Positions 30,250 to 38,511 of a stretch of DNA of 64,000 bases are shown one piece after another; within the stretch, counting starts at the first letter, position 1, and each line of letters begins with the position of its first letter. The notes beneath the pieces are model-generated. The model did no database searches. It was not told the origin of the DNA and worked only from the letters and a program-made list of their open reading frames with translations. Origin of the DNA: Psychroflexus lacisalsi. GTDB taxonomy: Bacteria > Bacteroidota > Bacteroidia > Flavobacteriales > Flavobacteriaceae. Position numbers and translations under genes: made by a program. The stretch spans positions 62,001 through 126,000 of the forward strand of contig NZ_JAIQYZ010000005.1 of the NCBI RefSeq assembly GCF_020164495.1, given 5' to 3'.

Positions 30250-31695
30250 ATGAAATATATACAACCCTTTCTTTTTGCATTGATGTTTCTATTGACATTA
30301 AGTTGCACAGAGGATTTTGAAGACATCAACGACAATCCTAATGCTCCTCAGGAGGTGAGTCCAGAATTTTTGTTGACCAATGTGATTTTAGAACAAATCA
30401 ATGAGCACACCTATACGCAAGGCTTAAGATTCAACAACTACCTGGCTCAATTTAATGCAGATGTCGAATTTGAAAGAATTGATCGCTATGAATTGGGCAG
30501 CAACTCTGGCTATTGGAACATGATATTTGGTCTATTGGCAGATTTGGAATCTATGAAAGAACTACCAGGCTACAATGATGCCTACGATGCTGTGGCAGAA
30601 ATTTACAGAGTTTATCTCTTTTCTCAACTTACAGACTTGTGGGGTGATGTGCCTTACAGCGAAGCCATTCAGTTCAATGAGCTCAACTTCACACCTGTCT
30701 ACGATACTCAAGAAGATATCTATATCCATCCAGAAAATGGCCTGTTAGCAAAACTGGAAGTTGCGGCTGCTCAACTTGAAGATACTAGCGAAAGTATACG
30801 GGGAGATGTGATGTTCAATAACGATCTTACCCAATGGTTCCAATTTGCCAACTCGCTACAAGTAAGATTTCGGTTACGCATCAGTAAACGATTTACAGAC
30901 TTTACCCCACTCCAACAGCTTGCAGATGGAGGCAACCTCATGCAATCCAATACCGATAATGCTGTTGTGCCCTACTTAAGCTCTGCTCCCAACCAATTTC
31001 CATTGTTCAATGCAGCAACAGGAATATTTCAAGGCTTAAAAATGAGTGAGACTGTAGAAAATCAATTAAAACAATGGAACGATCCTAGACTAGACGTTTT
31101 TTTCAAGCCAACTCCAAAAAGTATACTGGATGGAACTCCTGAATTTAAAGGTTTGCAAAATGGACTGAGCACACAATCCATAAGCGAAAGAGGAGTTGAC
31201 CTTAATGATCTTTCAGTTCTATCAGATCGGTTTAGGACTATGCCTAACGGAGTAGACGCTCAGATTATGTTGTATTCTGAAGTGCAATTTGCATTGGCTG
31301 AAGCTGTAGAGCGCGGTTTTATTTCTGGTAATGCAGAAGTCTATTATCAAAACGGAATTGAAGCTCATTTTGAATACTATGGAGCTTCACTACCAGGCGA
31401 TTACTTTACTCGAGATGCTGTCGCATTGAATGGTTCTACCGAAGAAAATCTTGAAAAAATACTTACACAAAAATGGCTAAGTCTATTTATGATTGGCCAT
31501 GAAGCGTGGTTTAATATCAGAAGAACAGGCTTCCCAAAACTGATGCCAGGACCAGACAACTTTAACGATAACAGGTACCCTGTACGCTATTTGTATCCAG
31601 AATCTGAACAAGCAGTGAATAAAGAAAATTATGATACGGCTGTGGAAAGAATCGATGGTGATGATATCAACTCCAAAAACTGGTGGGAAAATTAA
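30250..31695 (+). CDS. SusD/RagB-family substrate-binding lipoprotein
   Basis: SusD lipoproteins act as a lid on their SusC partner and bind the ligand on the cell surface. The 481 residues begin with a lipoprotein signal ending LSC near residue 20, followed by the acidic TEDFEDINDNPN typical of surface-exported lipoproteins. Helical repeat sequence of the SusD-like family runs to the C-terminus, where DDINSKNWWEN matches flavobacterial relatives. The nucleoside hydrolase follows 21 bp downstream. The ligand is not readable from the sequence. Confidence 0.92.
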   Translation: MKYIQPFLFALMFLLTLSCTEDFEDINDNPNAPQEVSPEFLLTNVILEQINEHTYTQGLRFNNYLAQFNADVEFERIDRYELGSNSGYWNMIFGLLADLESMKELPGYNDAYDAVAEIYRVYLFSQLTDLWGDVPYSEAIQFNELNFTPVYDTQEDIYIHPENGLLAKLEVAAAQLEDTSESIRGDVMFNNDLTQWFQFANSLQVRFRLRISKRFTDFTPLQQLADGGNLMQSNTDNAVVPYLSSAPNQFPLFNAATGIFQGLKMSETVENQLKQWNDPRLDVFFKPTPKSILDGTPEFKGLQNGLSTQSISERGVDLNDLSVLSDRFRTMPNGVDAQIMLYSEVQFALAEAVERGFISGNAEVYYQNGIEAHFEYYGASLPGDYFTRDAVALNGSTEENLEKILTQKWLSLFMIGHEAWFNIRRTGFPKLMPGPDNFNDNRYPVRYLYPESEQAVNKENYDTAVERIDGDDINSKNWWEN

Positions 31696-31716
31696 ATTAA
31701 CTCAAAACAAACTCTA

Positions 31717-32790
31717 ATGCAAAATCTATATAGAAATACGCTTGTCATCTTGTTTACACTTGCACTAATAAGCTGCCAAAGTGACCAAAGAAACACTAAA
31801 GAAAACACCGCTGACTTAGATGGTAAAGCCACAACCGAATCTACTTTAGATAAAACTAATGAAGAAGAAGGAAAGAAAAAAGTGTGGATAGATGCTGATG
31901 TGGCCGTAGGCATGAAGCGTTATGAACGCGAAGACTATAGCGATGTAGATGATGGCTTTGCTATTTTGCAGCTTTTTAAAGCTGAGAATATTGAGGTCAA
32001 AGGGATGAGTGCTGTATTTGGGAATACGAGAATTGATGATGCTTACCGCCTTTCTCAAAAAATGGTCGATGATTTCGCACCATACGAGATCCCCGTTTTC
32101 AAAGGAGCAGGAAAAGCAATCACCTTAGATGAGATAGAAACTAACGACGCTGTAGAAGCCTTAGCAGAAGCCTTGAAAAAAGAACCTTTGCATATATTGG
32201 CTATTGGCCCTGCTACAAATATTGCCACTTTAGTGTTGTTATATCCTGAATTGAAATCTCAGATAAAAGAAGTAGTACTTGTCGCTGGAAGACGAACCCC
32301 AACCTCCTATTTTGAAATTGGCAAACCAGAAGTAAAACACGCACCAGACCTTAACTTTGATTTGGATAACGATGCCTTTCGAGTGCTGTTGGAAAATGAG
32401 ATTTCAGTTGTCCTTTGCCCGTTTGAAATTTCCAACAAAGTGTGGATCACTCAAAAAGATCTAGGAAAACTGAGTGAAGGCGACCCAGCTAGCAAGTGGA
32501 TGGCCAAAGAATCACAACCCTGGTTGCAACAATGGCAGTCAATGGGAGAAAACGGATTTAACCCTTTTGATGTTTTGGCAAGCCATTATCTCATTGCCCC
32601 GGAAGATATTATACAAGAAGATCTAAATGCTCATCTGGAAATTCACCCCAATGACATGAAACTGGATTCTCCTGGAAATCATTTCAAAAATTATCTTCTT
32701 TGTAATGAAACTCATGGATCCACTGTGACATATTGTTATGATGTTGTTGAAGATTATCATGAAAAATTGATGGAAAGCCTTTTAAAATAA
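31717..32790 (+). CDS. Nucleoside hydrolase-family lipoprotein
   Basis: Inosine-uridine-type nucleoside hydrolases cleave the N-glycosidic bond, giving base plus ribose. This 357-residue version carries a lipoprotein signal (LFTLALISC near residue 20) and a 35-residue polar linker, so it acts outside the cytoplasm. The calcium-binding DxDxxxDD motif is present in an expanded form: DADVAVG, eleven residues, then DVDDGFA near 70. Later landmarks are LAIGPATNIATL near 165 and a DLNFDLDNDAF stretch near 210. Family relatives with this insertion exist, so specificity may differ from classic IU hydrolases. The placement behind SusCD implies hydrolysis of imported nucleosides in the periplasm. Confidence 0.85.
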   Translation: MQNLYRNTLVILFTLALISCQSDQRNTKENTADLDGKATTESTLDKTNEEEGKKKVWIDADVAVGMKRYEREDYSDVDDGFAILQLFKAENIEVKGMSAVFGNTRIDDAYRLSQKMVDDFAPYEIPVFKGAGKAITLDEIETNDAVEALAEALKKEPLHILAIGPATNIATLVLLYPELKSQIKEVVLVAGRRTPTSYFEIGKPEVKHAPDLNFDLDNDAFRVLLENEISVVLCPFEISNKVWITQKDLGKLSEGDPASKWMAKESQPWLQQWQSMGENGFNPFDVLASHYLIAPEDIIQEDLNAHLEIHPNDMKLDSPGNHFKNYLLCNETHGSTVTYCYDVVEDYHEKLMESLLK

Positions 32791-32804
32791 AAAAGCCGAG
32801 GATA

Positions 32805-33803
32805 ATGAAACATGTAGAAGAATTAACTGCAGACAAGGCCAGTTTAGAAAGCTATCTAAAGGGACAAGGTTGGTTACAACTGAATGAAAAGATCACAGCA
32901 TTAGAAATACCAGGCGCTGGAAATATGAATTTCACGATTCGTGTAAAAACTGGGGAGCGTAGTTTTATTGTAAAACAAAGCCGGGAGTACGTAGAGAAAT
33001 TCCCTCAAGTTCCAGCTCCCTCTGAACGTGCGCTACGAGAAGCAGAATTTTATCAGTTGGTTTCAAACAAGAGTTTGCTCAATGAAAAGATGCCAAAACT
33101 CATCGGCGTCGATAAAAAAAATCACGTCTTAAATCTTGAAGATTTAGGACACGGGGTAGACTATACCTTTTTATATCAAAAAGGGGAGCATATCGATGAA
33201 GCAGAGCTTAAGCAAATAATGACTTTCATTGCTAATCTCCATAAAGCCATAAACACCAAAACTACTGATACCAGACTGCCCAATAGAAAAATGCGAAAGC
33301 TCAATCACGAACATATATTTATTTACCCCTATCTTGAAGATAACGGTCTAAATCTAGACGACGTTCTCCCTGGCCTCCGAGCGGCAGGAAAACCATTTAA
33401 GCAGGATGAGGCCTTAAAGAAAAAGGTGGGAAAATTAGGAGATCGGTATCTACAGGATGGAAACACCTTACTACACGGGGACTATTTTCCTGGAAGCTGG
33501 TTGAAGACGAACGATGGGATTAAAATTATCGATCCAGAATTCTGCTTTTTTGGAGAGGTAGAATTTGAAATTGGTGTCACTTTAGCACACCTTAAAATGG
33601 CTGATCAACCAGATAAATTGGTAGAAAAGGCTTTGAGATTTTATAAAGATCGATCTGCTTTAAATGAATCTCTTTGTAAGCAATTCATGGCTGTAGAAAT
33701 TTTACGCAGGATTTTAGGTTTGGCACAATTGCCATTAAGTCTTGATCTAGAAAAACGAAAAGAATTATTGAACGAAGCGCAGTCAATTCTGATACCAGAA
33801 TAA
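32805..33803 (+). CDS. APH-fold sugar kinase resembling methylthioribose kinase
   Basis: This 332-residue cytoplasmic protein has the aminoglycoside-phosphotransferase kinase fold. The pattern most resembles 5-methylthioribose kinase (MtnK): GAGNMNFTIRV near 42, FIVKQSREYV with the ATP-binding lysine near 62, catalytic LLHGDYFPGSW near 222 and the metal site IIDPEFCFFGEVEFEIG near 240. MtnK-type enzymes phosphorylate the anomeric hydroxyl of 5-substituted ribose. It lies 15 bp after the nucleoside hydrolase, so the simplest reading is a kinase for the sugar released by that enzyme. Generic APH family is certain; the sugar is inference. Confidence 0.75.
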   Translation: MKHVEELTADKASLESYLKGQGWLQLNEKITALEIPGAGNMNFTIRVKTGERSFIVKQSREYVEKFPQVPAPSERALREAEFYQLVSNKSLLNEKMPKLIGVDKKNHVLNLEDLGHGVDYTFLYQKGEHIDEAELKQIMTFIANLHKAINTKTTDTRLPNRKMRKLNHEHIFIYPYLEDNGLNLDDVLPGLRAAGKPFKQDEALKKKVGKLGDRYLQDGNTLLHGDYFPGSWLKTNDGIKIIDPEFCFFGEVEFEIGVTLAHLKMADQPDKLVEKALRFYKDRSALNESLCKQFMAVEILRRILGLAQLPLSLDLEKRKELLNEAQSILIPE

Positions 33804-33892
33804 ATCACATGTTCTAGGCTAATTTAGTAACAGATGATAATGACAGGAAAAACCAATCGTTTCGAGTAACCTGTTCAAATATTAAAAGATGA

Positions 33893-33900
33893 TATCTTTG
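33893..33900 (+). promoter_or_regulatory. Candidate -7 box for the rhodanese-DUF2064-PNP genes
   Basis: TATCTTTG matches TAnnTTTG and lies 46 bp upstream of the TTG start at 33947. This suggests that the three downstream genes can be transcribed separately from the SusCD operon. No -33 TTG at standard spacing is visible. Confidence 0.4.
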
Positions 33901-33946
33901 AAAAAAGATTCTAAAGGTTTAGAGAAACACACTTAAAACTACAGAT

Positions 33947-34453
33947 TTGAAATACAAACTTTTAATTTCAATTATTATGTTTGGAGGACTTCCGTTTTTG
34001 GGAATCTCCCAAAACAAGATTGACAAAGCTTTAAAACGATACAACTCAAATTCAGTAGAATACATTAGTACTGAAGACTTGATTCATCTGAAAAATTCAA
34101 GCGACAACATCAAAATTTTAGACACGAGAGAAGCCTCAGAATATAGCATAAGTCATATTCAAGACGCCATTTATGCTGGATACGATGATTTCAACTTGCA
34201 ACACATTCAAGATAAAATCGATACCAAAGATACCATTGTAGTCTATTGCTCCATTGGAGTACGTTCCGAAGATATTGGAGAAGAACTTCTAAAAGCAGGA
34301 TATGAAAATATTTATAACCTCTACGGAGGAATTTTTGATTGGATGAATAAAGACCAAAAGGTCTACGATCACAAAGGAAATCCAACCGATAAAGTCCATG
34401 CCTACGACAGATTTTGGGGTGATTACTTAGAAAAAGGACAGAAAGTATATTAA
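33947..34453 (+). CDS. Exported single-domain rhodanese-like protein
   Basis: Rhodaneses move sulfane sulfur, or related soft anions, on an active-site cysteine. The domain spans about residues 40-145 of 168 and has the loop VVYCSIGVRSE with its cysteine near 103, plus ILDTREASEY and LYGGIFDW. A TTG start gives MKYKLLISIIMFGGLPFLGIS, a plausible signal peptide; the first ATG would remove half of it, so TTG is preferred. The protein probably works in the periplasm. Its stop overlaps the start region of the DUF2064 transferase gene, so the two are translationally coupled. Confidence 0.85.
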   Translation: MKYKLLISIIMFGGLPFLGISQNKIDKALKRYNSNSVEYISTEDLIHLKNSSDNIKILDTREASEYSISHIQDAIYAGYDDFNLQHIQDKIDTKDTIVVYCSIGVRSEDIGEELLKAGYENIYNLYGGIFDWMNKDQKVYDHKGNPTDKVHAYDRFWGDYLEKGQKVY

Positions 34454-35076
34454 TGGATAGATTAATTATAGTTTTTGCAAAAAACCCTGAACTTGGCAAG
34501 TGTAAAACACGTTTGGCCAAAAGCATTGGAAGTGAAAAGGCTTTAGAGGTTTATAAAAAATTGATAAAACACACGGCTAAAATAATCAGCAACGTTAGCG
34601 CTAGTCGGGCAGTGTTTTATTCAGAAAAAATTCAAAAAAATGACTTCTGGGACGATTCTCAATTTCATAAATCAGTACAGAGCAGCGGTCATCTTGGTGA
34701 GAAAATGCAAGCTGCTTTTGAATGGGGTTTTGCTCAAGGCTATTCTAAAATTTGTATTGTTGGTAGCGACTTATTTGAGCTTGAAACTTCGGACTTTGAA
34801 AAAGCATTTCTGGAATTAGAACAAAAGGACCTGGTTTTTGGACCCGCCAACGATGGTGGATATTATCTCATGGGTATGTCTACGTTTTACAAAGAAGCCT
34901 TTCTGGAAAAAGCATGGAGTACAGAAACTGTCCTAAAGCAAACTCTAAAAGATTTAAAGAATCAAAACATTGCATTTCTGAAAACCAAAACCGATATTGA
35001 CATTGTAGAAGATTTGGTAAAACATCCAGAATTTCATCATGTTATACCACACCAAATTTTAAAAAAACTAACATAA
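34453..35076 (+). CDS. DUF2064 (TIGR04282) GT-A-fold transferase
   Basis: This family is known from comparative genomics as a transferase that travels with radical-SAM/selenoprotein (ArsS-like) systems. All signatures are present in 207 residues: FAKNPELGKCKTRLAKSIG (about 8-26), IVGSDLFELE near 99 and the nucleotide-sugar pocket FGPANDGGYYLMG near 130. It is coupled to the rhodanese gene and lies 4 bp ahead of the PNP gene. The acceptor and donor are not known. A divergent paralogue lies 7.6 kb upstream. Confidence 0.85.
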   Translation: MDRLIIVFAKNPELGKCKTRLAKSIGSEKALEVYKKLIKHTAKIISNVSASRAVFYSEKIQKNDFWDDSQFHKSVQSSGHLGEKMQAAFEWGFAQGYSKICIVGSDLFELETSDFEKAFLELEQKDLVFGPANDGGYYLMGMSTFYKEAFLEKAWSTETVLKQTLKDLKNQNIAFLKTKTDIDIVEDLVKHPEFHHVIPHQILKKLT

Positions 35077-35080
35077 ATCT

Positions 35081-35893
35081 ATGAAAGACAGACTAGAAAA
35101 AACTGTAAGCTACCTTGAAGAAAAAGGATTTGAAAATCCTGAAATCGGCATCATTCTCGGCACAGGCTTGGGAAAACTGATTGACCAAATAGACATTGAA
35201 AAAGAAATAAGTTACAACCACATTCCACACTTCCCGACAGCAACAGTGGAGTTTCATCAGGGCAAATTTATTTTTGGCAGCTTAGGTGGCAAGAAAGTCG
35301 TAGTTATGCAAGGACGTTTTCATTTTTATGAAGGCTACTCGCTGCAAGACATTACTTATCCCGTACGCATTATGAAGGAATTGGGCATACAGAAGCTTTT
35401 GGTGTCTAATGCCGCAGGCGGTATCAATAAAACTTACAAAAAAGGCGACTTGATGCTTATTGACGATCATATCAATTTACAAGGCGGTTCGCCATTAGCA
35501 TTCAAAGGCGTTTCTCAACTTGGCGAGCGTTTTGTCGACATGTTGGCACCTTACGATAAAGAGATGAACACCCAATTCAAAACCATCGCCAAAGAACATG
35601 ATATCAGGCTTCATGAAGGCGTTTACGCTTCCGTGGTGGGTCCCCAATTGGAAACTCGTGCAGAATATCACTATCTCGGCATCATTGGCGCCGATGCTGT
35701 GGGAATGAGCACTGTGCCAGAAGTTATTGTCGCCAATCACCTAAAATTACCTGTTTCGGCTATTTCGGTCTTAACCGACGAATGTGATCCCGATAATTTG
35801 CAACCTGTGAATGTCGAAGAAATCATTGCCGTGGCGGGCAAAGCCGAACCCAAACTCGTACAACTTTTCAAAAGCCTTATAGAAAACATGTAG
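35081..35893 (+). CDS. punA: Purine nucleoside phosphorylase, trimeric type I (PNP/MTAP family)
   Basis: This family cleaves purine nucleosides with phosphate to base and ribose-1-phosphate. In 270 residues it shows phosphate-binding GIILGTGLGKL near 25, HFHFYEG near 86, the VVGPQLETRAE segment with the purine-binding glutamate near 190 and MSTVPEVIVA near 210. At the position where human PNP has the purine-contacting asparagine (LITN), this protein has aspartate (VLTDECD), as methylthioadenosine phosphorylases do, which suggests tolerance of 6-aminopurines. It follows the DUF2064 transferase by 4 bp. The stop codon TAG is the first three bases of an interspersed repeat. Confidence 0.9.
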   Translation: MKDRLEKTVSYLEEKGFENPEIGIILGTGLGKLIDQIDIEKEISYNHIPHFPTATVEFHQGKFIFGSLGGKKVVVMQGRFHFYEGYSLQDITYPVRIMKELGIQKLLVSNAAGGINKTYKKGDLMLIDDHINLQGGSPLAFKGVSQLGERFVDMLAPYDKEMNTQFKTIAKEHDIRLHEGVYASVVGPQLETRAEYHYLGIIGADAVGMSTVPEVIVANHLKLPVSAISVLTDECDPDNLQPVNVEEIIAVAGKAEPKLVQLFKSLIENM

Positions 35894-36040
35894 GGCGTTT
35901 TCGGGCTTTTCGCTGCAAGTCCGCCTGCAGTTTTAGAGAGTTGTAAAGCTATAAAAAGAGCTTCTTTGCAGTCGCTTTTTTATAGCCACACCTCTAATCC
36001 AAAACCGCAGTGCGGGCTTTACGCTTTAATCCCTAACGCA
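35891..36040 (+). repeat. Interspersed extragenic repeat A, copy 1
   Basis: This 150-bp GC-richer unit begins TAGGGCGTTTTCGGGCTTTT, at the PNP stop codon itself, and ends CCCTAACGCAAGTC. It contains an inverted repeat GCTATAAAAA with TTTTTATAGC. The second copy at 51253-51428 shares both ends, the GCTATAAAAA motif and the internal AGCTTC..TTTG..GTCGCTTT block. I see no coding capacity. Confidence 0.75.
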
Positions 36041-36070
36041 AGTCTTAAGTCTATTTAAACAATAAATTTT

Positions 36071-36078
36071 TAAGTTTG
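36071..36078 (+). promoter_or_regulatory. Candidate -7 box for the PagL-like gene pair
   Basis: TAAGTTTG matches TAnnTTTG and lies 20 bp upstream of the ATG at 36099. It follows repeat A copy 1 directly. A -33 element is not evident. Confidence 0.35.
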
Positions 36079-36098
36079 CAGCAACCAATTTAATATTA

Positions 36099-37205
36099 AT
36101 GATCTCGAAGTGCTTTATCAGTCTAAGCTTTATATTGTTTAGCTTTTGTTGCTTAGCTCAGGAAAAAGCATCCAAAGCATCCGATGTGTTTCATGCCGAT
36201 TACCTCTATGGCAGAATCATGAGGCATAGCCCTCAAATTTTACATCTCATCCAGGGAACTACTCAAGGAGTTTTGTTTTCCTGGGAACGGGAAACCTTTG
36301 GCGAAAAGGAGTGGCAGCAATTGTACAATTACCCGAGTTATGGTGCATCCCTGTTAATTCAGGATATGGGATCGCCAGAATTGGGTAGAGTGTATAGCTT
36401 ACATGGAGAGTACAGGTTCTTCTTCCTAGATCGAAAGCTTAACCTTAAAGCGGGACTTGGTGCAGGATATATCCCAAACACTTATGACCCCATAGAAAAT
36501 CCGAGAAATACAGCTTACGGATCGTCCTTCACCGCTTCAATATTATTCGGCCTGGAGTACCGCTTCCAGCGCCTTTTCGATTTGCCTTTGGATTTTAAAG
36601 TCGGGACCTTTTTAGTCCATTATTCCAATGGGAAAACTAAATCACCAAATACCAGCACCAACAACTACGGACTTCAGGCCGGATTGAATTATAACCTATC
36701 TGAAACGAAAAAGGAATATAACACCTCATCTTTAGAACCCATATCCAAAGACTGGACCTGGGATATTTTAGCAGCATCGGGAGCCAATGACAGTGGCATT
36801 TGGGGAGAAGCAAACGAAGCGTTTTTAACGCTCACAACTTCTGTCAACAAACGCCTTTCTCACCGCAGTGGATTAAGTTTAGGACTAGATGCTTTTTTTA
36901 CACCCTCCGTCAAAACCTTTATCCAATACCGTGCTGCAGCATTTCCTGAATTGGACAACTTCCAAGGGGATGAAGATTGGAGACGGGTTGGCTTATTTTT
37001 GGGTCATGAATTGTATTTAGGAGGTTGGAGTGTGATGTCTCAAATAGGTTATTATGTGTATTATCCGATAGATTATCTTAACAGGGAATATATAAAAGTA
37101 GGATTGAGACGTTATATCACCGATAAATTTTATGTGTCAATCGTGCTTAAATCTCACTATTCTAAAGCGGAGGCTATAGAATATGGAATAGGAATACGTT
37201 TATAA
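36099..37205 (+). CDS. PagL-like acyloxyacyl hydrolase (lipid A deacylase family)
   Basis: PagL-type enzymes are outer-membrane barrels that remove an acyl chain from lipid A. The 368 residues start with a signal peptide ending LAQEKA near 21. Alternating strand sequence follows, with the catalytic pair context HYSNGKTKSPNTST near residue 170; histidine and serine of the HxSN motif are present. The protein is about twice the size of pseudomonad PagL because a second barrel-like segment occupies residues 210-368. It is 8 bp from the head-GIN gene. Barrel identity is firm; enzymatic activity is inferred. Confidence 0.8.
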   Translation: MISKCFISLSFILFSFCCLAQEKASKASDVFHADYLYGRIMRHSPQILHLIQGTTQGVLFSWERETFGEKEWQQLYNYPSYGASLLIQDMGSPELGRVYSLHGEYRFFFLDRKLNLKAGLGAGYIPNTYDPIENPRNTAYGSSFTASILFGLEYRFQRLFDLPLDFKVGTFLVHYSNGKTKSPNTSTNNYGLQAGLNYNLSETKKEYNTSSLEPISKDWTWDILAASGANDSGIWGEANEAFLTLTTSVNKRLSHRSGLSLGLDAFFTPSVKTFIQYRAAAFPELDNFQGDEDWRRVGLFLGHELYLGGWSVMSQIGYYVYYPIDYLNREYIKVGLRRYITDKFYVSIVLKSHYSKAEAIEYGIGIRL

Positions 37206-37213
37206 AACCTAAC

Positions 37214-37963
37214 ATGATAAAATATATTTTCCTTTTTATTTCAATTTTAATCCTTAGCTCTTGCGATCTGGAAGCGACAAAAGACTGCTTAAAAGGAGCT
37301 GGAAATACTGAAGCACGCAATTTGAATATTTCTGATTTAGAAAGAATTATAATAAGAGAAAATATTCGTTTAGAAATAACCGATAGTGATATAGATGAAT
37401 TAACAGCTGAAGGTGGAAAAAATCATCTGGACCAACTAGAAATTATTCAAAATGAAAATGAATTCGAATTCAAGGTAAATGAACTCTGTACTACAGGATT
37501 TTCTGAGGCACCTATCGTTTTAAAACTAAAAAGCTCAAGGCTCAATTATGTGAGAAATTCCTCACAATTTGAAGTTGTGAGTACCAATGTTTTGAAATTT
37601 GAAAATCTTTCCCTGATTTCAGAAGATTTTAATGACAGTAATGCTCTAAATCTGGGAAATTTCAAGGTAAAAGTAGATAACGAAAGAGTAAATATTGTTG
37701 GAAACGGTATATCAGATTTTGAAATCAGTGGAATAACTCAGCTTTTTAATTTTATGACTGCTTCTGGATCAGGAACCATATTGGCCAGAGATTTAGAAGC
37801 AGAAGCAATCACTTTTTCACATCGGTCGTTTCGAGATGCTATCGTCAATCCTGGCAAGTCGTTGAAAGGAGAAATCCGATCCTCTGGAAATCTTATCAGC
37901 ACAAAAAAACCTCCACTTGTGGAGGTTGAAGAATTTTATACGGGAAAACTTATTTATGAATAA
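37214..37963 (+). CDS. Head-GIN-domain (DUF2807) lipoprotein
   Basis: The 249 residues have a lipoprotein signal (ILILSSCDLE, cysteine near 17) and a right-handed beta-helical head-GIN domain: NLNISDLERIIIRENIRLEI, then short strands with regular spacing through SGSGTILARDLEAEAI. Proteins with this domain are common cell-surface or periplasmic proteins of unknown function in Bacteroidota. It is co-oriented with and 8 bp after the PagL-like gene and converges on greA with 13 bp between stops. Confidence 0.82.
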   Translation: MIKYIFLFISILILSSCDLEATKDCLKGAGNTEARNLNISDLERIIIRENIRLEITDSDIDELTAEGGKNHLDQLEIIQNENEFEFKVNELCTTGFSEAPIVLKLKSSRLNYVRNSSQFEVVSTNVLKFENLSLISEDFNDSNALNLGNFKVKVDNERVNIVGNGISDFEISGITQLFNFMTASGSGTILARDLEAEAITFSHRSFRDAIVNPGKSLKGEIRSSGNLISTKKPPLVEVEEFYTGKLIYE

Positions 37964-37976
37964 GCTTCCTTAATTT

Positions 37977-38453
37977 TTAGCCTCTCGAGACTTCAAGGAT
38001 TTCAAAGTTCAGTATTCCGTTGGGCACTTGAATTTCAGCGGTATCACCAGCTTTCTTACCTAACAAACCTTTTCCGATAGGAGAATCTACAGAAATTTTA
38101 CCTGTCTTTAAATCAGCTTCACTTTGTGCAACCAACTTATAGGTCATTTCTTTATTCATTTTGGTGTTTTTCAACCTCACATTACTGTGAATCAAAACTT
38201 TTGAAGTGTCTAGTTGAGACTCATCGATTACTCTAGCGTTAGCAACAACTTCTTCAAGCTTAGAAATACGCATTTCCAGCATGCCTTGTGCTTCCTTAGC
38301 AGCATCATATTCAGCATTTTCACTCAAGTCTCCTTTATCTCTTGCATCAGCAATATCTTGCGAAGCCTTAGGCCTTTCCACGTCTCTCAACTGGTCAAGT
38401 TCTGCTTTAAGCTTTTTCAATCCTTCTTCCGTATAATAAGATACTTTACTCAT
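37977..38453 (-). CDS. greA: Transcript cleavage factor GreA
   Basis: GreA enters the RNA polymerase secondary channel and stimulates cleavage of backtracked RNA. The 158-residue length is standard. The N-terminal coiled coil runs to about residue 75 and carries the acidic tip DKGDLSENAEYDAAKE, whose Asp and Glu residues position the catalytic magnesium. The C-terminal FKBP-like domain has SPIGKGLLGKKAGD near 125. Upstream, between a -7 box and the ATG, lies an intrinsic-terminator hairpin that may attenuate expression. Confidence 0.97.
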   Translation of the reverse strand: MSKVSYYTEEGLKKLKAELDQLRDVERPKASQDIADARDKGDLSENAEYDAAKEAQGMLEMRISKLEEVVANARVIDESQLDTSKVLIHSNVRLKNTKMNKEMTYKLVAQSEADLKTGKISVDSPIGKGLLGKKAGDTAEIQVPNGILNFEILEVSRG

Positions 38454-38474
38454 AATCTAGTCGTTTATATATAA

Positions 38475-38505
38475 CAAAAAAGAATCCCGGTCGTTTCGAG
38501 ATTCT
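38475..38505 (-). terminator. Hairpin terminator in the greA leader
   Basis: On the minus strand AGAATC (38505-38500) pairs with GATTCT (38486-38481), with two further GC pairs across one mismatch and a 7-nt loop, followed by six T at 38481-38475. The T run is on the minus side only, so it terminates transcription entering greA. It starts within a few bases of the predicted transcription start. It could also stop read-through from the ABC ATPase gene. Confidence 0.65.
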
Positions 38506-38511
38506 ATAATA

